A stretch of 64,000 bases of DNA from Eleusine coracana subsp. coracana (taxonomy: Eukaryota; Streptophyta; Magnoliopsida; Poales; Poaceae): NCBI GenBank assembly GCA_032690845.1, contig CM064426.1:43417721-43481720 (forward strand). Reading direction: 5' to 3'. Position numbers and translations under genes: made by a program. This document shows positions 45,239 through 57,193 of the stretch, in pieces; position 1 is the stretch's first letter; every line of letters begins with the position of its first letter. The notes under the pieces were generated by a model. The model ran no database searches and had not been told where the DNA came from. It saw only the letters and a program-made list of their open reading frames with translations.

Positions 45239-45357
45239 AGATACGATCATACCAGCACTAAAGCATCGGATCCCATCAGAACTCCAAAGTTAAGCATGCT
45301 TGGGTGAGAGTAGTACTAGGATGGGTGACCTCCTGGGAAGTCCTCGTGTTGCATCCC
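45239..45357 (+). rRNA. 5S rRNA gene, post-insert class
   Basis: Differences: G1A, G5A, C28T, G48A, G58A, C67T. Confidence 0.92.
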
Positions 45358-45543
45358 TTTTTTCTCTATTCTCTTTTTTTTGAGAGACAGAGAGAGAGAG
45401 TTATGCGAGCCCGAGCTTGAAGGCACGACGCGTGGTTGGCGAAAGGGAGGTCAGCCACGACGGCTTTGCTCTGAAAAGCGTGTAGGAGGATATGGGTCAA
45501 CGTAGAAGTCCTGGTTAATGGCAAAAAGAAGATGGCTTATGTT

Positions 45544-45624
45544 GGATGCTCCGAAGTTAAGCGTGCTTGGGCGAGAGTAGTACTAGGATGGGTGACCTGC
45601 TGGGAAGTCATCGTGTTGCATCCC
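45544..45624 (+). pseudogene. 5S rRNA pseudogene, 38-nt deletion near the 5' end
   Basis: 81 nt: GGATGC is joined to TCCGAAG, losing positions 7-44. The deletion is flanked by a single shared C. Box A, intermediate element and box C remain, with C94G and C105A, so transcription is conceivable but the RNA would lack helices II and III. Confidence 0.92.
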
Positions 45625-45810
45625 TTTTTTCTCTACTCTCTTTTTTTTTTGAGAGAGAGAGAGATAGTTATGCGAGCCCGAGCTTGAAGGCACGACGCGT
45701 GGTCGGTGAAAGGGAGGTCAGCCACGATGGCTTTGCTTTGAAAAGCGTGTAGGAAGATATGGGTCAACGTAGGAGTCCTGGTTAAAGGCAAAAAGAAGAT
45801 GGTTTATGTT

Positions 45811-46500
45811 GGATGCGATCATACCAGCACTAAAGCACCGGATCCTATCAGAACGGGCATAAATTTTCGCTCGGGTGTCCATTTTGGCTGAAATTTTTAC
45901 AGGAGCTTCTTGATTCAAAGTTAAGCATACCCACACTCGGCTATGCCCTGTGTGCCCTCGTCAAAAAATTCAAAAAAAATCAGGAAGATAAAGAAAAAAT
46001 TCATTCAACTTGAAACCCGACGTTTTCTGAAACTTCATGATTCTTTGTAGGCCACATCGTACCTTTGTTCGGGCTGAACTTTTTTGTGGATTCTCCCCCT
46101 TTGTTGGTGAGTTGGAGAAAAATATCAAAAAAAGAAAATTAAAAAAAAGAAATTTGGGATTTCTACTAGTGCTACATCTAGCCACGTGAAATTTCAGGAT
46201 TTGGCAGTTTTGTACTTAGCCCCTCGTTATCGCCTGTGTGCCTTTGTCTCCTTATTTCTACTTTGCTATCACAACTGTTCTAGGACATACTTAGACCAGC
46301 AACTAGGGACAAGTTACTTGGGTACTTATTCAGCTTTACTATCTATTTTTGATTTGTGTGCCACTCATATATATATATTTGGCCTTCCTAACTCTACATA
46401 TTTCTTCTAAACAACACATAGGTTATTTTGTAACCCTTGCAATCATGGAACACACCTCCCTGGTATTGTTTGATTTGCTTTTCAGAACTTTATAAGAGCT
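45811..46500 (+). repeat. 5S-head/insert chimera 29
   Basis: Head 45811-45854 with C35T. Insert starts GGGCATAAATTTTCGC, as in chimera 27. Confidence 0.9.
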
Positions 46501-46626
46501 AGAAGGCACGTCGTGCGGTCGGTGAAAGGGAGCTCAGCCACGACGGCTTTGCTCTGAAAAGCATGCAGGAGGATATGGGTCAACGTAGGACTCCTGGTTA
46601 AAGGGAAAAAGAAGATTGTTTATATT

Positions 46627-46745
46627 AGATGCGACCATACCAGCACTAAAGCACCGGATCCCATCAGAACTCCGAAGTTAAGCATGCTTGGATGAGAGTA
46701 GTACTAGGATGGGTGACCTCCTGGGAAGTCCTCGTGTTGCATCCC
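46627..46745 (+). rRNA. 5S rRNA gene, post-insert class
   Basis: Differences: G1A, T9C, G58A, G66A, C67T. Confidence 0.93.
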
Positions 46746-46931
46746 TTTTTGCTGTACTCTCTTTTTTTTTTGAGAGAGAGAGAGAGAGTTATGCGAGCCC
46801 GAGCTTGAAGGCACGAAGCGTGGTTGGCGAAAGGGAGGTCAGCCACGACGGCTTTGCTCTAAAAAGCGTGTAGGAGGATATGGGTCAACGTAGGAGTCCT
46901 GGTTAAACGCAAGAAGAAGATGGTTTACGTT

Positions 46932-47050
46932 AGATGCGATCATACCAGCACTAAAGCACCGGATCCCATCAGAACTCCAAAGTTAAGCGTGCTTGGGTGA
47001 GAGTAGTACTAGGATGGGTGACCTCCTAGGAAGTCCTCGTGTTGCATCCC
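46932..47050 (+). rRNA. 5S rRNA gene, inner position, mixed class
   Basis: Differences: G1A, G48A, C67T, G97A, with CpG 57 intact. The first T-run is broken (CCCTCTTTG). Confidence 0.92.
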
Positions 47051-47236
47051 TCTTTGCTCTACTCTCTTTTTTTTTTGAGAGAGAGAGAGATAGTTATGCG
47101 AGCCCGAGCTTGAAGGCACGACGCGCGGTCGGTGAAAGGGAGGTCAGCCACGACGGCTTTGCTCTGAAAAGCGTGTAGGAGGATATGGGTCAACATAGGA
47201 GTCCTGGTTAAAGGCAAAAAGAAGATGGTTTATGTT

Positions 47237-47919
47237 GGATGCGATCATACCAACACTAAAGCACCGGATCCCATCAGAACGGGCATAACTTTTCGCTCGG
47301 GTGTCGCTGAAATTTTTACAGGAGCTTCTTGATTCAAAGTTAAGCATACCCACACTTGGCTATGCCCTGTGTGCCCTCGTCAAAAAATTCAAAAAAAATC
47401 GTGAAGATAAAGAAAAAATTCATTCAACTTGAAACCCGACGTTTTCTGAAACTTCAAGATTTTTTGTAGGCCACGTCGTACCTTTGTTTGGGCTGAACTT
47501 TTTTGTGGATTCTCCCCCATTGTTTGTGAGTTGGAGAAAAATATCAAAAAAAGAAAATTAAAAAAAAGAAATTTGGGATTTCTACTAATGCTACATCTAG
47601 CCACGTGAAATTTCTGGATTTGGCAGTTTTGTACTTAGCCCCTCGTTATCGCCTGTGTGCCTTTGTCTCCTTGTTTCTACTTTGCTATCACAACTGTTCT
47701 AGGACATACTTAGACCAACAACTAGGGACAAGTTACTTGGGTACTTATTCAGCTTTACTATCTATTTTTGATTTGTGTGCCACTCATATATATATATTTG
47801 GCCTTCCTAACTCTACATATTTCTTCTAAGCAATACATAGGTTATTTTGTAACCCTTGCAATCATGGAACACACCTCCCTGGTATCGTTTGATTTGCTTT
47901 TCAAAACATTATAAGAGCT
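47237..47919 (+). repeat. 5S-head/insert chimera 30
   Basis: Head 47237-47280 with G17A. A 7-nt deletion gives GGTGTCGCTGAAA near 47305, shared with chimeras 31 and 34. Confidence 0.9.
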
Positions 47920-48045
47920 AGAAGGCACGCCGCGCGGTCGGCGAAAGGGAGCTCAGCCACGACGGCTTTGCTCTGAAAAGCATGCAGGAGGATATGGGTC
48001 AACGTAGGACTCCTGGTTAAAGGGAAAAAGAAGATAGTTTATATT

Positions 48046-48164
48046 AGATGCGATCATACCAGCACTAAAGCACCGGATCCCATCAGAACTCCGAAGTTAA
48101 GCATGCTTGGGTGAGAGTAGTACTAGGATGGGTGACCTCTTGGGAAGTCCTCGTGTTGCATCCC
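48046..48164 (+). rRNA. 5S rRNA gene, post-insert class
   Basis: Differences: G1A, G58A, C67T, C95T. Confidence 0.93.
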
Positions 48165-48353
48165 TTTTTGCTCTACTCTCTTTTTTTTTGAGAGAGAGAG
48201 AGAGAGAGAGTTATGCGAGCCCGAGCTTGAAGGCACGACGCGTGGTTGGCGAAAGGGAGGTCAGCCACGACGGCTTTGCTCTGAAAAGCGTGTAGGAGGA
48301 TATGGGTCAACGTAGGAGTTCTTGTTAAAGGCAAAAAGAAGATGGTTTATGTT

Positions 48354-48472
48354 GGATGCAATCATACCAGCACTAAAGCATCAGATCCCATCAGAACACT
48401 AAAGTTAAGCGTGCTTCGGTGAGAGTAGTCCTAGGATGGGTGACTTTCTGGGAACTCCTCGTGTTGCATCTC
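48354..48472 (+). rRNA. 5S rRNA gene, inner class, strongly diverged
   Basis: Differences: G7A, C28T, G30A, T45A, C47T, G48A, G64C, C67T, A77C, C92T, C94T, G102C, C118T. Most altered full-length type in the window; probably a pseudogene. Confidence 0.85.
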
Positions 48473-48496
48473 TTTTTGCTCTACTCTCTTTTTTTG

Positions 48497-48527
<31 letters not shown>

Positions 48528-48670
48528 TTATGCGAGCCTGAGCTTAAAGGCACGACGCGCGGTCGGTGAAAGGGTGGTCAGCCACGACGGCTTTGCTCTG
48601 AAAAGCGTGTAGGAGGATATGGGTCAACATAGGAGTCCTGGTTAAAGGCAAGAAGAAGATGGTTTATGTT

Positions 48671-48789
48671 GGATGCGATCATACCAGCACTAAAGCACCG
48701 GATCCCATCAGAACTCTGAAGTTAAGCGTGCTTGTGCGAGAGTAGTACTAGGATGGGTGACTTTCTGGGAAGTCCTCGTGTTGCGTCCC
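48671..48789 (+). rRNA. 5S rRNA gene, inner class
   Basis: Differences: C47T, G65T, C92T, C94T, A115G. Confidence 0.92.
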
Positions 48790-48978
48790 CTTTTGCTCTA
48801 CTCTCCTTTTTTTTGAGAGAGAGAGAGAGAGATAGTTATGCGAGCCCGAGCTTGAAGGCACGACGCGTGGTCGGTGAAAGGGAAGTCAGCCACGACGGCT
48901 TTGCTCTGAAAAGCGTGTAGGAGGATATGGGTCAACATAGGAGTCCTGGTTAAAGGCAAAAAGAAGATGATTTATGTT

Positions 48979-49663
48979 GGATGCGATCATACCAGCACTA
49001 AAGCACCGGATCCCATCAGAACGGGCATAACTTTTCGCTCGGGTGTCGCTGAAATTTTTACAGGAGCTTCTTGATTCAAAGTTAACCATACCCACACTTG
49101 GCTATGCCCTGTGTGCCCACGTCAAAAAATTCAAAAAAAATCGGGAAGATAAAGAAAAAAGTCATTCAACTTGAAACCCGACGTTTTCTGAAACTTGAAG
49201 ATTTTTTGTAGGCCACATCGTACCTTTGTTTGGGCTGAACTTTTTTGTGGATTCTCCCCCATTGTTGGTGAGTTGGAGAAAAATATCAAAAAAAGAAAAT
49301 TAAAAAAAAAGAAATTTGGGATTTCTACTAGTGCTACATCTAGCCACGTGAAATTTTAGGATTTGGCAGTTTTGTACTTAGCCCCTCGTTATCTAGCCAC
49401 GTGCCTTTGTCTCCTTGTTTCTACTTTGCTATCACAACTGTTCTAGGACATACTTAGACCAGCAACTAGGGACAAGTTACTTGGGTACTTATTCAGCTTT
49501 ACTATCTATTTTTGATTTGTGTGCCACTCATATATATATATTTGGCCTTCCTAACTCTACATATTTCTTCTAAACAACACATAGGTTATTTTGTAACCCT
49601 TGCAATCATGGAACACACCTCCCTGGTATCGTTTGATTTGCTTTTCAGAACTTTATAAGAGCT
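48979..49663 (+). repeat. 5S-head/insert chimera 31
   Basis: Head 48979-49022 matches the reference. Has both the 7-nt deletion of chimera 30 and the TAGCCACGTG substitution of chimera 28 (49394-49403), so it joins two lineages. Confidence 0.9.
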
Positions 49664-49789
49664 AGAAGGCACGCCGCGTGGTCGGCGAAAGGGAGCTCAG
49701 CCACGACGGCTTTGCTCTGAAAAGCATGCAGGAGTATATGGGTCAACGTAGGACTCTTGGTTAAAGGGAAAAAGAAGATGGTTTATATT

Positions 49790-49909
49790 AGATACGATCA
49801 TACCAGCACTAAAGCACCGGATCCCATCAGAACTCCAAAGTTAAGCATGCTTGGGTGAGAGTAGTACTAGGATGGGTGACCTCCTGGGAAGTCCTTCGTG
49901 TTGCATCCC
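49790..49909 (+). rRNA. 5S rRNA gene, post-insert class, one extra T
   Basis: 120 nt; G1A, G5A, G48A, G58A, C67T and an added T after 106 (GTCCTTCGTG). Confidence 0.92.
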
Positions 49910-50101
49910 TTTTTTCTCTACTCTCTTTTTTTTTTGATAGAGAGAGAGAGAGAGAGAGTTATGCGAGCCCGAGCTTGAAGGCACGACGCGTGGTTGGCGA
50001 AAGGGAGGTCAGCCACGACGGCTTTGCTCTGAAAAGCGTGTAGGAGGATATGGGTCAACGTAGGAGTCCTGGTTAAAGGCAAAAAGAAGATGGTTTATGT
50101 T

Positions 50102-50793
50102 GGATGCAATCATACCAGCACTAAAGCACTGGATCCCATCAGAACGGGCATAACTTTTCGCTCGGGTGTCCATTTTGGCTGAAATTTTTACAGGAGCTTC
50201 TTGATTCAAAGTTAAGCGTACCCACACTTGGCAAGGCCCTGTCTCCCCTCGTCAAAAAATTCAAAAAAAATCAGGAAGATAAAGAAAAAATTCATTCAAC
50301 TTGAAACCCGACGTTTTCTGAAACTTCAAGATTTTTTGTAGGCCACATCGTACCTTTGTTTGGGCTGAACTTTTTTGTGGATTCTCCCCCATTGTTGGTG
50401 AGTTGGAGAAGAATATCAAAAAAAAGAAAGTTAAAAAAAGAGAAATTTGGGAATTCTACTAGCGCTACATCTAGCCATGAGAAATTTCTGGATTTGGCAG
50501 TTTTGTACTTAGCCCCTCCTTATCGCCTGTGTGCCTTTGTCTCCTTGTTTCTACTTTGCTATCACAACTGTTCTAGGACATACTTAGACCAGCAACTAGG
50601 GACAAGTTACTTGGGTACTTATTCAGCTTTACTATCTATTTTTGATTTGTGTGCCACTCATATTTATGTATTTGGCCTTCCTAACTCTACATATTTCTTC
50701 TAAACAACACATAGGTTCTTTTGTAACCCTTGAAATCATGGAACACACCTCCCTGGTATTGTTTGATTTACTTTTCAGAACTTTATAAGAGGT
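50102..50793 (+). repeat. 5S-head/insert chimera 32
   Basis: Head 50102-50145 with G7A and C29T. Carries TTGGCAAGGCCCTGTCTCCC, GGAGAAGAATATC and GCCATGAGAAATTTC; the 5S-like stretch reads AAAGTTAAGCGT. Same type at 54117 and, in part, at 60421. Confidence 0.9.
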
Positions 50794-50919
50794 GGAAGGC
50801 ACATCGCGCGGTCGGCGAAACGGAGCTCAGCCACGACGGCTTTGCTCTGAATAGCATGCAGGAGGATATGGGTCAACGTAGGACTCCTGGTTAAAGGGAA
50901 AAAGAAGATGGTTTATATT

Positions 50920-51038
50920 AGATGCGATCATACCAGCACTAAAGCACCGGATCCCATCAGAACTCTGAAGTTAAGCATGCTTGGGTGAGAGTAGTACTAG
51001 GATGGGTGACATCCTGGGAAGTCCTCGTGTTGCATCCC
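50920..51038 (+). rRNA. 5S rRNA gene, post-insert class, sole gene of its unit
   Basis: Differences: G1A, C47T, G58A, C67T, C92A. Confidence 0.93.
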
Positions 51039-51227
51039 TTTTTGCTCTACTCTCTTTTTTTTAGAGAGAGAGAGAGAGAGAGAGTTATGCGAGCCCGAGC
51101 TTGAAGGCACGACGCGTGGTTGGCGAAAGGGAGGTCAGCCACGACGGCTTTGCTCTGAAAAGCATGTAGGAGGATATGGGTCAACGTAGGAGTCCTGGTT
51201 AAAGGCAAAAAGAAGATGGTTTATATT

Positions 51228-51917
51228 GGATGCCATCATACCAGCACTAAAGCACTGGATCCCATCAGAACGGGCATAACTTTTCGCTCGTGTGTCCATT
51301 TTGGCTGAAATTTTTACAGGAGCTTCTTGATTCAAAGTTAAGCGTACCCACACTTGGCTAGGCCCTGTGTGCCCTCGTCAAAAGATTAAAAAAAAATCGG
51401 GAAGATAAAGAAAAAATTCATTCAACTTGAAACCCGACGTTTTCTGAAACTTCAAGATTTTTTGTAGGCCACGTCGTACCTTTGTTTGGGCTGAACTTTT
51501 TTGTGGATTCTCCCCCATTGTTTGTGAGTTGGAGAAAAATATCAAAAAAAGAAAATTAAAAAAAAGAAATTTGGGATTTCTACTAATGCTACATCTAGCC
51601 ACGTGAAATTTCTGGATTTGGCAGTTTTGTACTTAGCCCCTCGTTATCGCCTGTGTGCCTTTGTCTCCTTGTTTCTACTTTGCTATCACAACTGTTCTAG
51701 GACATACTTAGACCAACAACTAGGGACAAGTTACTTGGGTACTTATTCAGCTTTACTATCTATTTTTGATTTGTGTGCCACTCATATATATATATTTGGC
51801 CTTCCTAACTCTACATATTTCTTCTAAACAATACATAGGTTATTTTGTAACCCTTGCAATCATGGAACACACCTCCCTGGTATTGTTTGATTTACTTTTC
51901 AGAACTTTATAAGAGGT
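51228..51917 (+). repeat. 5S-head/insert chimera 33
   Basis: Head 51228-51271 with G7C and C29T. Left end like chimera 36; from about 51400 it follows chimera 30; after about 51870 it follows chimera 32. Confidence 0.9.
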
Positions 51918-52043
51918 GGAAGGCACATCGCGCGGTCGGCGAAACGGAGCTCAGCCACGACGGCTTTGCTCTGAATAGCATGCAGGAGGATATGGGTCAA
52001 CGTAGGACTCCTGGTTAAAGGGAAAAAGAAGATGGTTTATATT

Positions 52044-52162
52044 AGATGCGATCATACCAGCACTAAAGCACCGGATCCCATCAGAACTCTGAAGTTAAGC
52101 ATGCTTGGGTGAGAGTAGTACTAGGATGGGTGACCTCTTGGGAAGTCCTCGTGTTGCATCCC
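52044..52162 (+). rRNA. 5S rRNA gene, post-insert class, mosaic
   Basis: Differences: G1A, C47T, G58A, C67T, C95T. C47T matches the copy at 50920 while C95T matches the copy at 48046. Confidence 0.93.
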
Positions 52163-52355
52163 TTTTTGCTCTACTCTCTTTTTTTTTGAGAGAGAGAGAG
52201 AGAGAGAGAGAGTTATGCGAGCCCGAGCTTGAAGGCACGACGCGTGGTTGGCGAAAGGGAGGTCAGCCACGACGGCTTTGCTCTGAAAAGCGTGTAGGAG
52301 GATATGGGTCAACGTAGGAGTTCTTGTTAAAGGCAAAAAGAAGATGGTTTATGTT

Positions 52356-52474
52356 GGATGCGATCATACCAGCACTAAAGCATCAGATCCCATCAGAACA
52401 CTAAAGTTAAGCGTGCTTTGGTGAGAGTAGTCCTAGGATGGGTGACTTTCTGGGAACTCCTCGTGTTGCATCTC
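52356..52474 (+). rRNA. 5S rRNA gene, inner class, strongly diverged
   Basis: Duplicate of the copy at 48354, but G7 is kept and position 64 is T. Confidence 0.85.
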
Positions 52475-52496
52475 TTTTTGCTCAACTCTCTTTTTT

Positions 52497-52498
<2 letters not shown>

Positions 52499-52540
<42 letters not shown>
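52499..52540 (+). repeat. Long (GA)n microsatellite
   Basis: 42 nt, against 28 nt (48497-48524) at the matching place in the other arm of the duplication. Confidence 0.95.
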
Positions 52541-52543
<3 letters not shown>

Positions 52544-52686
52544 TTATGCGAGCCTGAGCTTAAAGGCACGACGCGCGGTCGGTGAAAGGGTGGTCAGCCA
52601 CGACGGCTTTGCTCTGAAAAGCGTGTAGGAGGATATGGGTCAACATAGGAGTCCTGGTTAAAGGCAAGAAGAAGATGGTTTATGTT

Positions 52687-52805
52687 GGATGCGATCATAC
52701 CAGCACTAAAGCACCGGATCCCATCAGAACTCTGAAGTTAAGCGTGCTTGTGCGAGAGTAGTACTAGGATGGGTGACTTTCTGGGAAGTCCTCGTGTTGC
52801 GTCCC
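52687..52805 (+). rRNA. 5S rRNA gene, inner class
   Basis: Same as its duplicate at 48671. Confidence 0.92.
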
Positions 52806-52994
52806 CTTTTGCTCTACTCTCCTTTTTTTTGAGAGAGAGAGAGAGAGATAGTTATGCGAGCCCGAGCTTGAAGGCACGACGCGTGGTCGGTGAAAGGGAA
52901 GTCAGCCACGACGGCTTTGCTCTGAAAAGCGTGTAGGAGGATATGGGTCAACATAGGAGTCCTGGTTAAAGGCAAAAAGAAGATGGTTTATGTT

Positions 52995-53679
52995 GGATGC
53001 GATCATACCAGCACTAAAGCACCGGATCCCATCAGAACGGGCATAACTTTTCGCTCGGGTGTCGCTGAAATTTTTACAGGAGCTTCTTGATTCAAAGTTA
53101 ACCATACCCACACTTGGCTATGCCCTGTGTGCCCACGTCAAAAAATTCAAAAAAAATCGGGAAGATAAAGAAAAAAGTCATTCAACTTGAAACCCGACGT
53201 TTTCTGAAACTTGAAGATTTTTTGTAGGCCACATCGTACCTTTGTTTGGGCTGAACTTTTTTGTGGATTCTCCCCCATTGTTGGTGAGTTGGAGAAAAAT
53301 ATCAAAAAAAGAAAATTAAAAAAAAAGAAATTTGGGATTTCTACTAGTGCTACATCTAGCCACGTGAAATTTTAGGATTTGGCAGTTTTGTACTTAGCCC
53401 CTCGTTATCTAGCCACGTGCCTTTGTCTCCTTGTTTCTACTTTGCTATCACAACTGTTCTAGGACATACTTAGACCAGCAACTAGGGACAAGTTACTTGG
53501 GTACTTATTCAGCTTTACTATCTATTTTTGATTTGTGTGCCACTCATATATATATATTTGGCCTTCCTAACTCTACATATTTCTTCTAAACAACACATAG
53601 GTTATTTTGTAACCCTTGCAATCATGGAACACACCTCCCTGGTATCGTTTGATTTGCTTTTCAGAACTTTATAAGAGCT
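52995..53679 (+). repeat. 5S-head/insert chimera 34
   Basis: Head 52995-53038. Duplicate of chimera 31, including TAGCCACGTG at 53410-53419. Confidence 0.9.
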
Positions 53680-53805
53680 AGAAGGCACGCCGCGTGGTCG
53701 GCGAAAGGGAGCTCAGCCACGACGGCTTTGCTCTGAAAAGCATGCAGGAGTATATGGGTCAACGTAGGACTCTGGGTTAAAGGGAAAAAGAAGATGGTTT
53801 ATATT

Positions 53806-53925
53806 AGATACGATCATACCAGCACTAAAGCACCGGATCCCATCAGAACTCCAAAGTTAAGCATGCTTGGGTGAGAGTAGTACTAGGATGGGTGACCTCC
53901 TGGGAAGTCCTTCGTGTTGCATCCC
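53806..53925 (+). rRNA. 5S rRNA gene, post-insert class, one extra T
   Basis: 120 nt; same as its duplicate at 49790. Confidence 0.92.
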
Positions 53926-54116
53926 TTTTTTCTCTACTCTCTTTTTTTTTGATAGAGAGAGAGAGAGAGAGAGTTATGCGAGCCCGAGCTTGAAGGCACG
54001 ACGCGTGGTTGGCGAAAGGGAGGTCAGCCACGATGGCTTTGCTCTGAAAAGCGTGTAGGAGGATATGGGTCAACGTAGGAGTCCTGGTTAAAGGCAAAAA
54101 GAAGATGGTTTATGTT

Positions 54117-54808
54117 GGATGCAATCATACCAGCACTAAAGCACTGGATCCCATCAGAACGGGCATAACTTTTCGCTCGGGTGTCCATTTTGGCTGAAAT
54201 TTTTACAGGAGCTTCTTGATTCAAAGTTAAGCGTACCCACACTTGGCAAGGCCCTGTCTCCCCTCGTCAAAAAATTCTAAAAAAATCAGGAAGATAAAGA
54301 AAAAATTCATTCAACTTGAAACCCGACGTTTTCTGAAACTTCAAGATTTTTTGTAGGCCACATCGTACCTTTGTTTGGGCTGAACTTTTTTGTGGATTCT
54401 CCCCCATTGTTGGTGAGTTGGAGAAGAATATCAAAAAAAAGAAAGTTAAAAAAAGAGAAATTTGGGAATTCTACTAGCGCTACATCTAGCCATGAGAAAT
54501 TTCTGGATTTGGCAGTTTTGTACTTAGCCCCTCCTTATCGCCTGTGTGCCTTTGTCTCCTTGTTTCTACTTTGCTATCACAACTGTTCTAGGACATACTT
54601 AGACCAGCAACTAGGGACAAGTTACTTGGGTACTTATTCAGCTTTACTATCTATTTTTGATTTGTGTGCCACTCATATTTATGTATTTGGCCTTCCTAAC
54701 TCTACATATTTCTTCTAAACAACACATAGGTTCTTTTGTAACCCTTGAAATCATGGAACACACCTCCCTGGTATTGTTTGATTTACTTTTCAGAACTTTA
54801 TAAGAGGT
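54117..54808 (+). repeat. 5S-head/insert chimera 35
   Basis: Head 54117-54160. Duplicate of chimera 32; one A to T change in ATTCTAAAAAAATC near 54280. Confidence 0.9.
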
Positions 54809-54934
54809 GGAAGGCACATCGCGCGGTCGGCGAAACGGAGCTCAGCCACGACGGCTTTGCTCTGAATAGCATGCAGGAGGATATGGGTCAACGTAGGACT
54901 CCTGGTTAAAGGGAAAAAGAAGATGGTTTATATT

Positions 54935-55053
54935 AGATGCGATCATACCAGCACTAAAGCACCGGATCCCATCAGAACTCTGAAGTTAAGCATGCTTGGG
55001 TGAGAGTAGTACTAGGATGGGTGACATCCTGGGAAGTCCTCGTGTTGCATCCC
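54935..55053 (+). rRNA. 5S rRNA gene, post-insert class, sole gene of its unit
   Basis: Same as its duplicate at 50920. Confidence 0.93.
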
Positions 55054-55246
55054 TTTTTGCTCTACTCTCTTTTTTTTAGAGAGAGAGAGAGAGAGAGAGA
55101 GAGTTATGCGAGCCCGAGCTTGAAGGCACGACGCGTGGTTGGCGAAAGGGAGGTCAGCCACGACGGCTTTGCTCTGAAAAGCATGTAGGAGGATATGGGT
55201 CAACGTAGGAGTCCTGGTTAAAGGCAAAAAGAAGATGGTTTATATT

Positions 55247-55937
55247 GGATGCCATCATACCAGCACTAAAGCACTGGATCCCATCAGAACGGGCATAACT
55301 TTTCGCTCGTGTGTCCATTTTGGCTGAAATTTTTACAGGAGCTTCTTGATTCAAAGTTAAGCGTACCCACACTTGGCTAGGCCCTGTGTGCCCTCGTCAA
55401 AAGATTCAAAAAAAATCGGGAAGATAAAGAAAAAATTCATTCAACTTGAAACCCGACGTTTTCTGAAACTTCAAGATTTTTTGTAGGCCACATCGTACCT
55501 TTGTTTGGGCTGAACTTTTTTGTGGATTCTCCCCCATTGTTCGTGAGTTGGAGAAGAATATAAAAAAAAGAAAATTAAAAAAAAAGAAATTTGGGATTTC
55601 TACTAGTGCTACATCTAGCCACGTGAAATTTCTGGATTTGGCAGTTTTGTACTTAGCCCCTCCTTATCGCCTGTGTGCCTTTGTCTCCTTGTTTCTACTT
55701 TGCTATCACAACTGTTCTAGGACATACTTAGACCAGCAACTAGGGACAAGTTACTTGGGTACTTATTCAACTTTACTATCTATTTTTGATTTGTGTGCCA
55801 CTCATATATATATATTTGGCCTTCCTAACTCTACATATTTCTTCTAAACAACACATAGGTTATTTTGTAACCCTTGCAATCATGGAACACACCTCCCTGG
55901 TATCGTTTGATTTGCTTTTCAGAACATTATAAGAGCT
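55247..55937 (+). repeat. 5S-head/insert chimera 36
   Basis: Head 55247-55290 with G7C and C29T. Duplicate of chimera 33 only to about 55400, then a different type (GTTCGTGAGTTGGAGAAG). Confidence 0.9.
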
Positions 55938-56063
55938 AGAAGGCACGTCGCGCGGTCGGCAAAAGGAAGCTCAGCCACGACGGCTTTGCTCTGAAAAGCA
56001 TGCAGGAGGATATGGGTCAACGTAGGACTCCTGGTTAAAGGGAAAAAGAAGATAGTTTATATT

Positions 56064-56182
56064 AGATGCATTCATACCAGCACTAAAGCACCGGATCCCA
56101 TCAGAACTCCAAAGTTAAGCATGCTTGGGTGAGAGTAGTACTAGGATGGGTGACCTCCTGGGAAGTTCTCTTGTTGCATCCC
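56064..56182 (+). rRNA. 5S rRNA gene, post-insert class
   Basis: Differences: G1A, G7A, A8T, G48A, G58A, C67T, C104T, G108T. Confidence 0.91.
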
Positions 56183-56369
56183 TTTTTGCTCTACTCTCTT
56201 TTTTTTTGAGAGAGAGAGAGAGAGAGTTATGCGAGCCCGAGCTTGAAGGCACGACGCGTGGTTGGCGAAAGGGAGGTCAGCCACAACGGCTTTGCTCTGA
56301 GAAGCGTGTAGGAGGATATGGGTCAACGTAGGAGTCCTGGTTAAAGGCAAAAAGAAGATGGTTTATGTT

Positions 56370-57067
56370 GGATGCGATCATACCAGCACTAAAGCACCGG
56401 ATCCCATCAGAACAGGCATAACTTTTCGCTCGGGTGTCCATTTTAGCTGATATTTTTACAGGAGCTTCTTGATTCAAAGTTAAGCATACCCACACTTGGC
56501 TATGCCCTGTGTGCCCTCGTCAAAAAATTCAAAAAAAATCGGGAAGATAAAGAAAAAATTCATTCAACTTGAAACCCGACGTTTTGTGAAACATCAAGAT
56601 TTTTTGTAGGCCATATCGTACCATTGTTTGGGCTGAACTTTTTTGTGGATTCTCCCCCTTGTTGGTGAGTTGGAGAAAAATATCAAAAAAAGAAAATTAA
56701 AAAAAAAGAAATTTGGGATTTCTACTAGTGCTACATCTAGCCACGTGAAATTTCTGGATTTGGCAGTTTTGTACTTAGCCCTTCGTTATCGCCCGTGTGC
56801 CTTTGTCTCCTTGTTTCTACTTTGCTATCACAACTGTTCTAGGACATACTTAGACTAGCAACTAGGGACAAGTTACTTGGGTACTTATTCAGCTTCACTA
56901 TCTATTTTTGATTTGTGTGCCACTCATATATATATATATATATATTTGGCCTTCCTAACTCTACATATTTCTTCTAAACAACACATAGGTTATTTTGTAA
57001 CCCTTGCAATCATGGAACACACCTCCCTGGTATCCTTTGATTTGCTTTTCAGAACTTTATAAGAGCT
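56370..57067 (+). repeat. 5S-head/insert chimera 37
   Basis: Head 56370-56413; insert starts AGGCATAAC instead of GGGCATAAC and has TTTTAGCTGATATTT. Same type as chimera 38, 1,436 bp to the right. TA tract of about 20 nt. Confidence 0.9.
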
Positions 57068-57193
57068 GGAAGGCACGCCGCGCGGTCGGCGAAAGGGAGC
57101 TCAGCCACGACGGCTTTGCTCTGAAAAGCATGCAGGAGGATATGGGTCAACGTAGGACTCCTGGTTAAAGGGAAAAAGAAGATGGTTTATATT

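Larger units (their letters stand above)
47410..55400 (+). repeat. Tandem duplication of about 4.0 kb
   Basis: The two arms are about 47410-51400 and 51400-55400. Matching pairs: genes 48354/52356, 48671/52687, 49790/53806, 50920/54935; chimeras 48979/52995, 50102/54117, 51228/55247. Offset is 3,998-4,002 bp on the left and 4,015-4,019 bp on the right; most of the step comes from one longer (GA)n tract at 52499. Each arm holds five 5S genes. Confidence 0.9.
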
